DNA of 58,670 nucleotides from Bryobacteraceae bacterium (GTDB taxonomy: Bacteria; Acidobacteriota; Terriglobia; Bryobacterales; Bryobacteraceae). Under the pieces are notes generated by a model. It searched no databases. It saw nothing but the letters and a program-made list of their open reading frames with translations, and was not told the origin of the DNA. The position numbers and the translations under genes were made by a program. The stretch is taken from the NCBI GenBank assembly GCA_019748195.1, contig JAIEPW010000039.1, positions 1-58,670 on the forward strand. The letters run 5' to 3'. The stretch's first letter is position 1; each line of letters starts with the position of its first letter. Of this stretch, positions 18,154 to 25,645 are shown in pieces.

Positions 18154-18159
18154 TACGCT
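18154..18159 (+). promoter_or_regulatory. TACGCT box six bases before ppa
   Basis: The hexamer ends six bases before the GTG start at 18166. No Shine-Dalgarno lies between, so a leaderless start is possible. Confidence 0.3.
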
Positions 18160-18165
18160 TAGGCC

Positions 18166-18711
18166 GTGAATCTGCTTGATCTGGACCCGGGCGCGGACAT
18201 TCCGGAGATCGTCCGGCTGATCGTCGAGATCCCCAAGGGCACCGCCAACAAGTACGAGTACGACAAGGAACTGCACGTATTCAAGCTGGATCGGGTATTG
18301 TATTCGCCGATGCACTACCCGGGCGACTACGGCTTCATCCCGGGGACGCTCGCCGGCGATAACGATCCCATGGACGTTTTGGCGCTGACCAACGCTCCCA
18401 CCTTCACCGGGTGCCTCTACGAGGTGCGGCCCGTCGGCGTCCTGAACCTGACGGATCGCAGCGAGACGGACCAGAAGATTCTGGCGGTGCCGAAAGGCGA
18501 TCCCCGGTACGCGGAAATCCACACCATCGATCAGGTCTTCCCGCACGTCCGGCGGGAGATCGAGCATTTCTTTCTGATCTACAAGGAACTACAGGGAGTC
18601 ACCACGGAATCGAGCGGTTGGGAAGGACCGGCCGAAGCCAGACGCGTGATCCTGGAAAGCCGCAAAGCGTATCTGGAGAAGAAAGCCGCGGCGCCAGGCG
18701 CCCTCAGTTAG
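18166..18711 (+). CDS. ppa: Inorganic pyrophosphatase, family I
   Basis: The 181-aa soluble enzyme hydrolyses pyrophosphate and pulls biosynthetic reactions forward. Family-I landmarks are visible: EIPKGTANKYEYDKE near the N-terminus, YPGDYGFIPGTLAGD, and the metal-binding DNDPMD signature (about 66-71), followed by KILAVPKGDPRY. Length is normal. GTG start. The 3' end overlaps the convergent vapC gene by 8 bases. Confidence 0.95.
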   Translation: MNLLDLDPGADIPEIVRLIVEIPKGTANKYEYDKELHVFKLDRVLYSPMHYPGDYGFIPGTLAGDNDPMDVLALTNAPTFTGCLYEVRPVGVLNLTDRSETDQKILAVPKGDPRYAEIHTIDQVFPHVRREIEHFFLIYKELQGVTTESSGWEGPAEARRVILESRKAYLEKKAAAPGALS

Positions 18712-19087
18712 CGCTGTGGATTTCGAGCGCGGTGGCTTTGGCGATCGCCTCGAAGTCGCGATCGCAGTGCCACAGCGGAAGCCTGTGGGCGATCGCGATC
18801 GCGGCGATCAGGCAGTCCGTGGAAGAGCGGACCGTGTAACCCTTGGCGCGGCAGAAGCGGAACAACTCCGCCGCCTCCAGGAACGTGTTCAGAGGAAGCG
18901 GATCAGCCACCCGGGGCATGTTCAGAACCGAATCCTGAAAAGCGGCGTTGTAGGGCCCCGGCCGCAGTCCCTGGAACACTTCCTGCACCACGGGTCCACA
19001 GGTGACTAACGAAAGCCAGTCATCGCCGGTGACAACGACTCGGCCTCGCAGGATCTCGATCCAGATGGAGGTGTCGACCAGGATCAT
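18704..19087 (-). CDS. vapC: VapC-type PIN-domain ribonuclease toxin
   Basis: The 127-aa PIN-domain protein has acidic residues placed as in VapC: Asp5 (MILVDTSIWIE), Glu36 (VVQEVFQG), Asp91 (SSTDCLIAA) and Asp109/111 (CDRDF). VapC proteins are Mg-dependent endoribonucleases, often acting on tRNA or rRNA. The gene starts with an ATGA four-base overlap on vapB, so the pair is co-translated. Its 3' end overlaps ppa by 8 bases. Confidence 0.9.
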   Translation of the reverse strand: MILVDTSIWIEILRGRVVVTGDDWLSLVTCGPVVQEVFQGLRPGPYNAAFQDSVLNMPRVADPLPLNTFLEAAELFRFCRAKGYTVRSSTDCLIAAIAIAHRLPLWHCDRDFEAIAKATALEIHSAN

Positions 19088-19314
19088 GCCGGCGGGTTAG
19101 CGTCCGCCCCGGGCCGAGGCCGGTCCTCGCGCATCTCATTCAGGTCGCCGTCCCAGTGGATCTTGCCGATCAGGTCCGGAATCCGGCGGATCTTGTGAAA
19201 GCGGATGGTCTCTTCCAGGGCCTGATTGATGGCGGCGGAATAGGTTTTCACGCCCAACACCCGGACTGCTTCCTCCAATAACGCATCATCAAGCACAACA
19301 TTCGTGCGTTTCAT
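19084..19314 (-). CDS. vapB: VapB-type antitoxin
   Basis: The 76-aa protein begins MKRTNVVLDDALLEEAVRVL, the ribbon-helix-helix-like pattern of VapB antitoxins that pair with PIN toxins. A C-terminal charged tail (WDGDLNEMREDRP) would wrap VapC. The ATG at 19314 is chosen because the extension to 19356 runs into the LysR gene and lacks the family pattern. VapB-VapC normally represses its own promoter; a TATACA-containing stretch lies immediately upstream. Confidence 0.85.
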   Translation of the reverse strand: MKRTNVVLDDALLEEAVRVLGVKTYSAAINQALEETIRFHKIRRIPDLIGKIHWDGDLNEMREDRPRPGADANPPA

Positions 19315-19345
19315 GTGTATAGTGTGCCAAGCGGAGGAAGAAATG

Positions 19346-20221
19346 TCAAGAGGCATGAACCAGGTCCAGAAACGCCTTGGCGGCGTGACTCAGACCTCGC
19401 CGCGCCGGATAAACCAGGTGGATGGGCCGCTCCATCTGTACTTCAGGAACATGAACTTCGCACAGGCGCCCCTGCTGGACTTCCTGTTCGACACATATTT
19501 TGGGCAGGAACGCGACACCTTCGTTGCGCTGAACCATCTTTCGAATCGACTCCACGGTAGGCATCTCGACCTCCATCTGCAGCGGGACGCGGCTTTGCGT
19601 GAAGGCGCGGATCACGGCCGCGCGGTAGGGGGAAACGACGTTATGGGCGATGAAGGTCTCCATACCGAGCTCGCTAATGGAGACCTCCGAGCGATTCGCG
19701 AAGCGGTGCTGTGGGGACACGACAAAGGCGATGTGATCGGTGTAGATTCGGAGGGCGGTAAGGCGGTCGTCCTCCGGATGGTAGGTGAGCAGGCCCAATT
19801 CCAGTTCTCCATCGATGAGTTGAGCCGGGATTTTGCTGGCCATGCTCCGCCGGATCTGGATCTTCACCTTCGGGTAGCGCCGGCGGTAAGCTTGTATGTG
19901 ACTGAGAAGGTATAGGGTTGTTGATTCGTTGGCGCCGATGGCGAGCCGCCCGGCAGCGTTGTCGCGAAGCTCGGCCAGCGAGTTGGCGAGTTCGTCCTGC
20001 AGATTCGCAAAGCGGCGCGCGAACTCGATCACCACCCGGCCGGCGTCGGTGAGCAGAAGCTCCTTGCCGGAGCGGTCGATCAACTTCTCGCCCAAATCCC
20101 CTTCCAGGCGTTGAACTGCAAGAGAAACAGCAGGTTGCGTGCGGCCCAGCTTCTCAGCGGCGCGCGAAAAGCTCTTTTCCGTGGTGACTGTGAGGAAGAC
20201 GTGCAGGGGATAGAGTTCCAT
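19346..20221 (-). CDS. LysR-type transcriptional regulator
   Basis: The 291-aa protein has an N-terminal winged HTH (about 2-60; FSRAAEKLGRTQPAVSLAVQ) and a LysR substrate-binding domain (about 92-290). It is divergent from leuABCD, separated by about 110-145 bases, the usual layout for a regulator of its neighbour. The effector could be a leucine-pathway intermediate such as 2-isopropylmalate, as for LeuO/LeuR-like proteins; this is inference. An inverted repeat of LysR-box type lies just upstream of its start codon, consistent with autoregulation. Confidence 0.9.
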   Translation of the reverse strand: MELYPLHVFLTVTTEKSFSRAAEKLGRTQPAVSLAVQRLEGDLGEKLIDRSGKELLLTDAGRVVIEFARRFANLQDELANSLAELRDNAAGRLAIGANESTTLYLLSHIQAYRRRYPKVKIQIRRSMASKIPAQLIDGELELGLLTYHPEDDRLTALRIYTDHIAFVVSPQHRFANRSEVSISELGMETFIAHNVVSPYRAAVIRAFTQSRVPLQMEVEMPTVESIRKMVQRNEGVAFLPKICVEQEVQQGRLCEVHVPEVQMERPIHLVYPARRGLSHAAKAFLDLVHAS

Positions 20222-20226
20222 GGCGG

Positions 20227-20241
20227 ATAACGAATAGTTAT
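20227..20241. promoter_or_regulatory. LysR-box-like inverted repeat
   Basis: ATAAC-N5-GTTAT is a perfect inverted repeat of the T-N11-A type six bases from the LysR start codon, in the spacer towards leuA. It is a likely binding site for the regulator encoded next to it. A further GATAGTTAG at 20249-20257 may be a degenerate half site. Confidence 0.55.
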
Positions 20242-20296
20242 CTTACACGATAGTTAGCCTGATGAGAAGCTGTGAACTTATGAGATTACAGAAGAT

Positions 20297-20302
20297 TATA
20301 AA
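20297..20302 (+). promoter_or_regulatory. Possible -10 box of the leu operon
   Basis: TATAAA lies in an AT-rich stretch 34 bases before the leader ORF. The -35 is poor, as is usual for LysR-activated promoters. Confidence 0.35.
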
Positions 20303-20330
20303 TTTGTCAAATCCAGTTCGGAGGCGAATA

Positions 20331-20375
20331 ATGGGCCAGCGGGGTCGTGAGCCCGCCAGAAACCCCCATGGTTAA
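20331..20375 (+). CDS. Possible 14-residue leader ORF overlapping leuA
   Basis: The only strong Shine-Dalgarno of the leu operon (GGAGG, 20320-20324) serves an ATG at 20331 that is out of frame with leuA. It encodes a 14-residue peptide ([14 protein letters not shown]) ending at TAA 20373-20375, overlapping the leuA ATG at 20368. The peptide has no Leu codons, so it is not a classical attenuator peptide. Three Arg and three Pro or Gly-rich pairs could slow ribosomes. Coupled reinitiation at leuA is plausible but unproven. Confidence 0.35.
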   Translation: MGQRGREPARNPHG

Positions 20376-21537
20376 CCGCGTATACATCTTCGATACGACC
20401 TTGAGAGACGGCGAACAATCGCCAGGGTGCAGCATGACGGTGCCCGAGAAGCTCCAACTCGCCCGCAAGCTGGTCGATTTGGGCGTGGACATCCTGGAGG
20501 CGGGCTTTCCGATCGCCTCGGAGGGCGACTTCGAGGCTGTAATGGCGATCGCGAAGGAATACCCCTGGGCGCAGGTCTGCGGCCTGGCGCGGGCGACAAA
20601 AGGGGATATCGATCGCTGCGCGGAAGCGCTGCGCCCGGCCAAGCGGCCACGAATCCATACGTTTCTGGCCACCAGCGACATCCACCTCAAGTACAAATTC
20701 AAGAAGACGAGGGAGCAGATCCTGGAGGAAGCGGTGGACGCGGTGACGCTGGCGCGGCAGTATTGCGACGATGTCGAATTCTCGGCGGAGGACGCCACGC
20801 GGACGGACTGGGATTACCTGGAGGCGGTGGTCCGGGCGGTGGTGGCAGCCGGCGCGCGCACGGTGAACCTGCCGGATACAACGGGCTACTCGGTGCCGTT
20901 TGAGTACGCGCAGATGATCGGGCGGATGGTGAAGGCGGTGGGGGACTGCGCCACCATCAGCGTTCACTGCCATGACGATCTCGGGCTGGCGGTGGCGAAC
21001 TCGCTGGCCGCGGTGGAGGCGGGCGCGCGGCAGGTGGAGTGCACCATCAACGGGATCGGCGAACGGGCGGGCAACGCATCGCTGGAGGAACTGGTGATGG
21101 CATTCCATGTCCGCCAGGACAAGCTTCCGTATGAGACCAAGATCGTCACCGAGCAGTTGTATCCGGCGTCGCGCATGCTGGCGTCGATGATTCAGTTCGG
21201 GCCTCAACCCAACAAGGCGATCGTGGGCGAAAATGCGTTCGCGCACGAAGCGGGCATCCATCAGGATGGGTATCTGAAGGAACGAACGACGTACGAGATC
21301 ATGCATCCGCGGACCGTCGGTGTGCCGGAGACCAGGCTGGTCCTGGGCAAGCATTCCGGCAAGCACGCGCTGGCGAAGCGAGCCGAGGACCTGGGATTCA
21401 CCCTGACCAAGGACCAGTTGCTGCAAGCCTACGAGCGATTCACGGCGCTGGCCGATCGCTCCAAAGGCGTGCGCAACGAGGATATCGCGAGCATACTGCG
21501 CGAGGTAACGGCGCACGCCCATGCCGCCCGGGCATAA
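20368..21537 (+). CDS. leuA: 2-isopropylmalate synthase, short form lacking the regulatory domain
   Basis: The 389-aa enzyme condenses acetyl-CoA with 2-ketoisovalerate, the first committed step of leucine synthesis. The HMGL-like TIM barrel shows the [12 protein letters not shown] start, [12 protein letters not shown] metal site, [14 protein letters not shown] and the subdomain I/II helices ([14 protein letters not shown]). It ends at about the point where the allosteric leucine-binding domain of standard ~510-aa LeuA would begin. leuB starts 15 bases later, so no hidden remainder exists. ATG 20368 is preferred over GTG 20347 because it gives the usual N-terminus; neither has its own Shine-Dalgarno. 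Confidence 0.9.
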   Translation: MVNRVYIFDTTLRDGEQSPGCSMTVPEKLQLARKLVDLGVDILEAGFPIASEGDFEAVMAIAKEYPWAQVCGLARATKGDIDRCAEALRPAKRPRIHTFLATSDIHLKYKFKKTREQILEEAVDAVTLARQYCDDVEFSAEDATRTDWDYLEAVVRAVVAAGARTVNLPDTTGYSVPFEYAQMIGRMVKAVGDCATISVHCHDDLGLAVANSLAAVEAGARQVECTINGIGERAGNASLEELVMAFHVRQDKLPYETKIVTEQLYPASRMLASMIQFGPQPNKAIVGENAFAHEAGIHQDGYLKERTTYEIMHPRTVGVPETRLVLGKHSGKHALAKRAEDLGFTLTKDQLLQAYERFTALADRSKGVRNEDIASILREVTAHAHAARA

Positions 21538-21552
21538 AATCGTAGTCTCCTC

Positions 21553-22608
21553 ATGGACTTGAAAATTCTGCTGCTGCCCGGCGACGGGATCGGAGTGGAG
21601 GTCACGCGCGAGGCGCTTCGCGTGCTCACCCGCGTGGCGCACCGCCACGGGCACAAGCTGGAGGTGGCGCAAGGGCTGATCGGGGGCGCCGCCATTCGCA
21701 AGACCGGCTCGGCGCTTCCCGAGGAAACGATCGAGCTGGCGCGCGAGGCGGACGCGACGCTGCTGGGCGCCGTGGGATCGCCTGAGTTCGACAATGCTCC
21801 GCCGGACCAGCGTCCGGAGCGGGGTCTGCTGGGATTGCGCAAGGTGCTGGAGGTGTACGCGAACCTGCGTCCGGTGCGGGCCTGGGACGCCTTGCTCGAT
21901 TCCTCGCCGCTGAAGAACGAGGTGGTGCGCGGGGCGGATCTGATCATCGTGCGCGAGCTGACGGGTGGACTGTATTACGGGACGCCGCGTGGAATCGAGG
22001 GCTCGGGCGCCGAGGAGCGGGCGGTGAATACCATGGCGTACACGCGGCCCGAGATCGAGCGGATCGCGCGCAAGGCGTTCGATCTCGCCCGGCGGCGGCG
22101 GAGGAGGGTTGCCAGCGTGGACAAGTCGAACGTGCTGGAAAATTCGCAGCTTTGGCGGCGCGTGGTGGTGGAGGTGGCGGCCGGCTACCCGGACGTGGAG
22201 TTGGAGCACATCCTGGTGGACAACTGCGCGATGCAACTGGTGCTGCAGCCGAGGCGCTTCGATATCGTGCTGACGGAGAACCTGTTCGGCGATATTCTGA
22301 GCGACGAAGCCGCGGTGCTGGCGGGCTCCATCGGGTTGCTGCCTTCGGCCTCGATCGGGGACAGCAAGGGTTTGTACGAACCGGTGCACGGCTCCGCGCC
22401 GGATCTCGCCGGGAAGAACCAGGCGAACCCGCTGGGGGCGATCGGATCGGCGGCGGCGATGCTGGAGTATAGCTTCGGATTGAAGCGCGAGGCCGATGCG
22501 ATCCACGCGGCGATCGGGCAGGTGCTGAACGAAGGCCTGGTGACCCCGGACTTGAAGGGCTCGCTGGGCACGGAGGAAGCGGGCAAAGCGGTGGCGGAGC
22601 TCTTATGA
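21553..22608 (+). CDS. leuB: 3-isopropylmalate dehydrogenase
   Basis: The 351-aa NAD-dependent oxidative decarboxylase has [20 protein letters not shown] at the N-terminus, [10 protein letters not shown] with the catalytic Tyr, a [12 protein letters not shown] segment, and the metal/substrate signature [20 protein letters not shown] followed by [17 protein letters not shown]. Length is normal. It lies 15 bases after leuA and overlaps leuC by four (ATGA). Confidence 0.95.
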   Translation: MDLKILLLPGDGIGVEVTREALRVLTRVAHRHGHKLEVAQGLIGGAAIRKTGSALPEETIELAREADATLLGAVGSPEFDNAPPDQRPERGLLGLRKVLEVYANLRPVRAWDALLDSSPLKNEVVRGADLIIVRELTGGLYYGTPRGIEGSGAEERAVNTMAYTRPEIERIARKAFDLARRRRRRVASVDKSNVLENSQLWRRVVVEVAAGYPDVELEHILVDNCAMQLVLQPRRFDIVLTENLFGDILSDEAAVLAGSIGLLPSASIGDSKGLYEPVHGSAPDLAGKNQANPLGAIGSAAAMLEYSFGLKREADAIHAAIGQVLNEGLVTPDLKGSLGTEEAGKAVAELL

Positions 22609-24011
22609 AACCGCGGACGATTATCGAAAAGCTATGGGATTCGCACGTGGTGGCCGAGCAGGAAGGCGCACCGGCGATGCTATACATCGATCTGCATCTG
22701 GTGCACGAGGTCACCTCTCCGCAGGCCTTCGCCGGGTTGAGAGCGCGGGGCCTGAAGGTGCGGCGTCCGGACCGGACGTTCGGCACGGCGGATCATTCTA
22801 CGCCCACGGTGGCCGACCGCATGCTGCCGATTCTGGACACGATCGCCGCGACGCAGGTGGAGCAGTTCGAGCGCAACTGCCGCGAGTTCGGCATCCCGTT
22901 CCTCGGATATCGCAATGACCAGCAGGGCATCGTTCATGTGATCGGACCGGAACAGGGCTTGACGCAGCCGGGAATGACGGTCGTCTGCGGGGACAGTCAT
23001 ACGGCGACGCACGGCGCGTTCGGCGCGCTCGCCTTCGGCATCGGGACCAGCGAAGTGGAACAGGTGCTGGCGACCCAATGCCTGCTGCAACGGCGGTCCC
23101 GGACGTTTGAGGTGAGAGTGGACGGCGCGCCGCCGGCGGGCGTCTCGGCCAAGGACATCATCCTCGCGTTGATCGCCGAGATCGGCATCGGAGGCGGCAC
23201 CGGCCACATCCTCGAGTACCGCGGCTCCACGATCCGGGCTCTTTCGATGGAAGAGCGGATGACCGTCTGCAACATGTCGATCGAAGGGGGGGCGCGCGCG
23301 GGGCTGATCGCGCCGGACGATGTGACCTTCGAGTACATGCACGGCCGCCGCTTTGCTCTCAAGGGCGCGGCGTGGGACGCGGCGGTGGCGCGTTGGCGCT
23401 CGCTGGCGACGGACGATGGCGCGGAGTTCGATCGCCGCGTTTCGCTGGACGCTTCCCGGCTGGAGCCGATGATCACGTTCGGCACCAACCCCGGCATGGG
23501 AATGGCCATCACTTCCGCGGTGCCGGATCCGGCTTCGGTTTCCGACCCGACAGAACGGGAGACGCTGGCGAAAGCCCTCCGCTACATGGATCTGGCGCCG
23601 GGCAAGCCGATTCTGGGCCAGCCGGTGAACGTGGTTTTCATCGGCAGTTGCACAAACTCCCGCATCTCGGATCTGCGAACGGCCGCCGCTGTCCTGGAGG
23701 GACGTAAAATAGCGGCGGGCGTGCGCATGATGGTGGTTCCAGGATCGCAGCAGATCAAGGCGCAGGCGGAAGCCGAGGGACTGGACCGGATCTTCCGGGA
23801 GGCGGGGGCGGACTGGCGCGCCGCGGGCTGCTCCATGTGCATCGCCATGAACGGGGATCAGGTTGCGCCGGGCGAATACTGCGTTTCGACATCGAACCGG
23901 AACTTCGAAGGCCGGCAGGGCCAGGGCGCACGAACGTTCCTGGCCAGCCCGCTCACCGCGGCCGCTTCCGCCGTGCACGGTTGCGTCACGGATGCGCGGA
24001 CGATGCTATGA
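22605..24011 (+). CDS. leuC: 3-isopropylmalate dehydratase large subunit
   Basis: The 468-aa aconitase-family subunit isomerises 2- to 3-isopropylmalate with LeuD. Iron-sulfur ligands are in IGSCTNSR (one Cys) and in [11 protein letters not shown] (two Cys) near the C-terminus. [20 protein letters not shown] and the VTFEYMHGR region are family-typical. It is coupled to leuB and to leuD by four-base ATGA overlaps. Confidence 0.95.
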   Translation: MKPRTIIEKLWDSHVVAEQEGAPAMLYIDLHLVHEVTSPQAFAGLRARGLKVRRPDRTFGTADHSTPTVADRMLPILDTIAATQVEQFERNCREFGIPFLGYRNDQQGIVHVIGPEQGLTQPGMTVVCGDSHTATHGAFGALAFGIGTSEVEQVLATQCLLQRRSRTFEVRVDGAPPAGVSAKDIILALIAEIGIGGGTGHILEYRGSTIRALSMEERMTVCNMSIEGGARAGLIAPDDVTFEYMHGRRFALKGAAWDAAVARWRSLATDDGAEFDRRVSLDASRLEPMITFGTNPGMGMAITSAVPDPASVSDPTERETLAKALRYMDLAPGKPILGQPVNVVFIGSCTNSRISDLRTAAAVLEGRKIAAGVRMMVVPGSQQIKAQAEAEGLDRIFREAGADWRAAGCSMCIAMNGDQVAPGEYCVSTSNRNFEGRQGQGARTFLASPLTAAASAVHGCVTDARTML

Positions 24012-24598
24012 CCATTCGCAGCCGCACCGTCGTTTTTCCCGTCGACAACATCGATACGGACCAGATCATCCCCGCGCGATTTCTGAAGACCATTTCCAAG
24101 GACGGGCTGGGAGACCAATTGTTTTATGACTGGCGGTACCTCGCCGATGGCGCCCCGAAGCTGGATTTTGTCTTGAATCAGCCGGAGTCCAAGCTGTGCC
24201 AGATTCTGGTTGCGGGCGACAACTTCGGATGCGGCTCTTCGAGAGAGCATGCCCCCTGGGCTCTGACGCAATACGGGTTTCGAGCGGTGATTTCCACCTC
24301 ATTCGCCGACATCTTCCGGCAGAACGCGTTGAAGAACGGCCTACTGCCGGTTGTTGCGCCTCGCGAGATCCAAAGGGAGCTGCTGCAGGGAAGCGCGGAG
24401 GTCACCATCGAGCTGGAGTCACAAACTCTATCGCTGGCGGACGGGCGGCAGGCTACGTTCCCGATCGATGCCTTCGCCAAGTTCTGCCTGCTGAACGGCG
24501 TGGACGAACTCGGGTATCTGCTGGCTCAGGAGAATGCGATTCGCGCGTACGAGGATTCGCATCCGGCCGCGGTGGATACTTTGCGGGGCGCAGATTGA
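24008..24598 (+). CDS. leuD: 3-isopropylmalate dehydratase small subunit
   Basis: The 196-aa swivel-domain partner of LeuC has [15 protein letters not shown] at the N-terminus and the [17 protein letters not shown] active-site loop. ATG 24008 overlaps the leuC stop and is preferred over the longer in-frame extension inside leuC. It is the last leu gene; the next gene has its own TAAGGT box. Confidence 0.95.
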   Translation: MTIRSRTVVFPVDNIDTDQIIPARFLKTISKDGLGDQLFYDWRYLADGAPKLDFVLNQPESKLCQILVAGDNFGCGSSREHAPWALTQYGFRAVISTSFADIFRQNALKNGLLPVVAPREIQRELLQGSAEVTIELESQTLSLADGRQATFPIDAFAKFCLLNGVDELGYLLAQENAIRAYEDSHPAAVDTLRGAD

Positions 24599-24618
24599 TC
24601 CCCCATGGCCCGGCGTGG

Positions 24619-24624
24619 TAAGGT
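24619..24624 (+). promoter_or_regulatory. TAAGGT box six bases before the DUF1579 gene
   Basis: The hexamer is followed by six bases and the ATG at 24631. No other start signal is visible, so a leaderless message is possible. Confidence 0.35.
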
Positions 24625-24630
24625 GCGCCC

Positions 24631-25086
24631 ATGACCATCCTCGACTTCCTAGGCGGCGCGGCCGGGACATGGCGCGCAACCAGCGTGCTGAAGGATCCGA
24701 TGAACAACCTGGATGAGAAATCGGACTCCACGATGCTCGTTTCCAGCGTACTGGGCGGGAGATTCATGCGACTGGATTATGTTTGGAGCTATCAGGGCAA
24801 GCCGCAGGAAGGCTCGCTGCTGGTGGGCCTGGAATCGAAGGCGGAGAAAGCAAGCGCATGCTGGGTGGACACATGGCATATGGGTCACGCCATGATGTTG
24901 CTGACAGGTCCGGCTGCGCCAGGTCGGGAGCTGTCGCTACTCGGCTCGTATGCCGCGCCGCCGGGGCCCGATTGGGGCTGGAGGATTCGTATCGAGCCGA
25001 AGGAGGACGAACTCAGCTTCATGATGTTCAATATCTGGCCTGAAGGGCGGGAAGATCTCGCCGTGGAGGCCATTTACCGGCGGTAA
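24631..25086 (+). CDS. DUF1579-like protein
   Basis: The 151-aa soluble protein has the DUF1579 pattern: an N-terminal LGGAAGTWRATS, then LGGRFMRLDYVW and a beta-barrel-like series ending in an acidic/aromatic strand (DWGWRIRIEPKEDELSF). These lipocalin-like folds have no assigned function. It has no signal peptide. It lies 32 bases downstream of leuD on the same strand but probably has its own promoter. Confidence 0.75.
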   Translation: MTILDFLGGAAGTWRATSVLKDPMNNLDEKSDSTMLVSSVLGGRFMRLDYVWSYQGKPQEGSLLVGLESKAEKASACWVDTWHMGHAMMLLTGPAAPGRELSLLGSYAAPPGPDWGWRIRIEPKEDELSFMMFNIWPEGREDLAVEAIYRR

Positions 25087-25174
25087 GCGAGCGCTTGGGT
25101 GGTCCGATTTGGCTGGACACCGGGCTTTGGCGGAGTCACAATAAAGCTGGAAATCCGAAAGAGAGGGTAAGCGA

Positions 25175-25645
25175 ATGACACAGACCTCTCGTGGGCCCCG
25201 CATTCGTAAATCGCCGAAGTGGCTGGAGGCAAGGCGCGACGCCTTGCTGGAGCGAAAAGGGGAACTGGAGCACGACCTCGCTCCCGACCCGAGCCTGCAG
25301 CAGCAGCCCGAATATCTCTCCCCGGAAGATCAGGCAGTCCGCGAACGGGAAAACGCGCTCCAAACCCGTGTTTCCGGCATCGAAGCCGAGGAACTGGGCC
25401 TGGTGGAGGAAGCGCTCGGACGCCTGGATCGCGGCGAATATGGTTTTTGCCAGAACTGCCAGAAGCAGATCTCCGATGCGCGGCTCCGCGCCGTTCCCTG
25501 GGCTCGATACTGCACCCGGTGCCAAAGATCGCTGGCGGGCGAAGCGACTGCCCGGGATGGCGGCGGAGGCAAGGACCGGCTGCGCCGGGCGTCGACGAAT
25601 CTCCAGGATCTGCTCGGTGACCGGGAGCACGAACTCGAAGCCTAG
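25175..25645 (+). CDS. DksA/TraR-type zinc-finger protein
   Basis: The 156-aa protein has a coiled-coil-like N-terminal half (about 15-85, rich in E/R/L) and a C4 zinc finger C92-x2-C95-x17-C113-x2-C116, as in the DksA/TraR family. These proteins enter the RNA polymerase secondary channel and adjust transcription in stress. The acidic coiled-coil tip of E. coli DksA (DxxDxA) is not obvious, so the mechanism may differ. An AGAGAGGG Shine-Dalgarno precedes the ATG. The last four bases (CTAG) are shared with the stop codon of the opposite-strand TonB receptor gene. Confidence 0.85.
   Translation: MTQTSRGPRIRKSPKWLEARRDALLERKGELEHDLAPDPSLQQQPEYLSPEDQAVRERENALQTRVSGIEAEELGLVEEALGRLDRGEYGFCQNCQKQISDARLRAVPWARYCTRCQRSLAGEATARDGGGGKDRLRRASTNLQDLLGDREHELEA

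Noticed and set aside
20296-22506. A 736-codon open frame antisense to leuA and leuB
   Set aside because: High-GC DNA leaves long open frames opposite real genes. The translation is Arg/His/Gln-rich with no domain, and the sense strand encodes unmistakable LeuA and LeuB.
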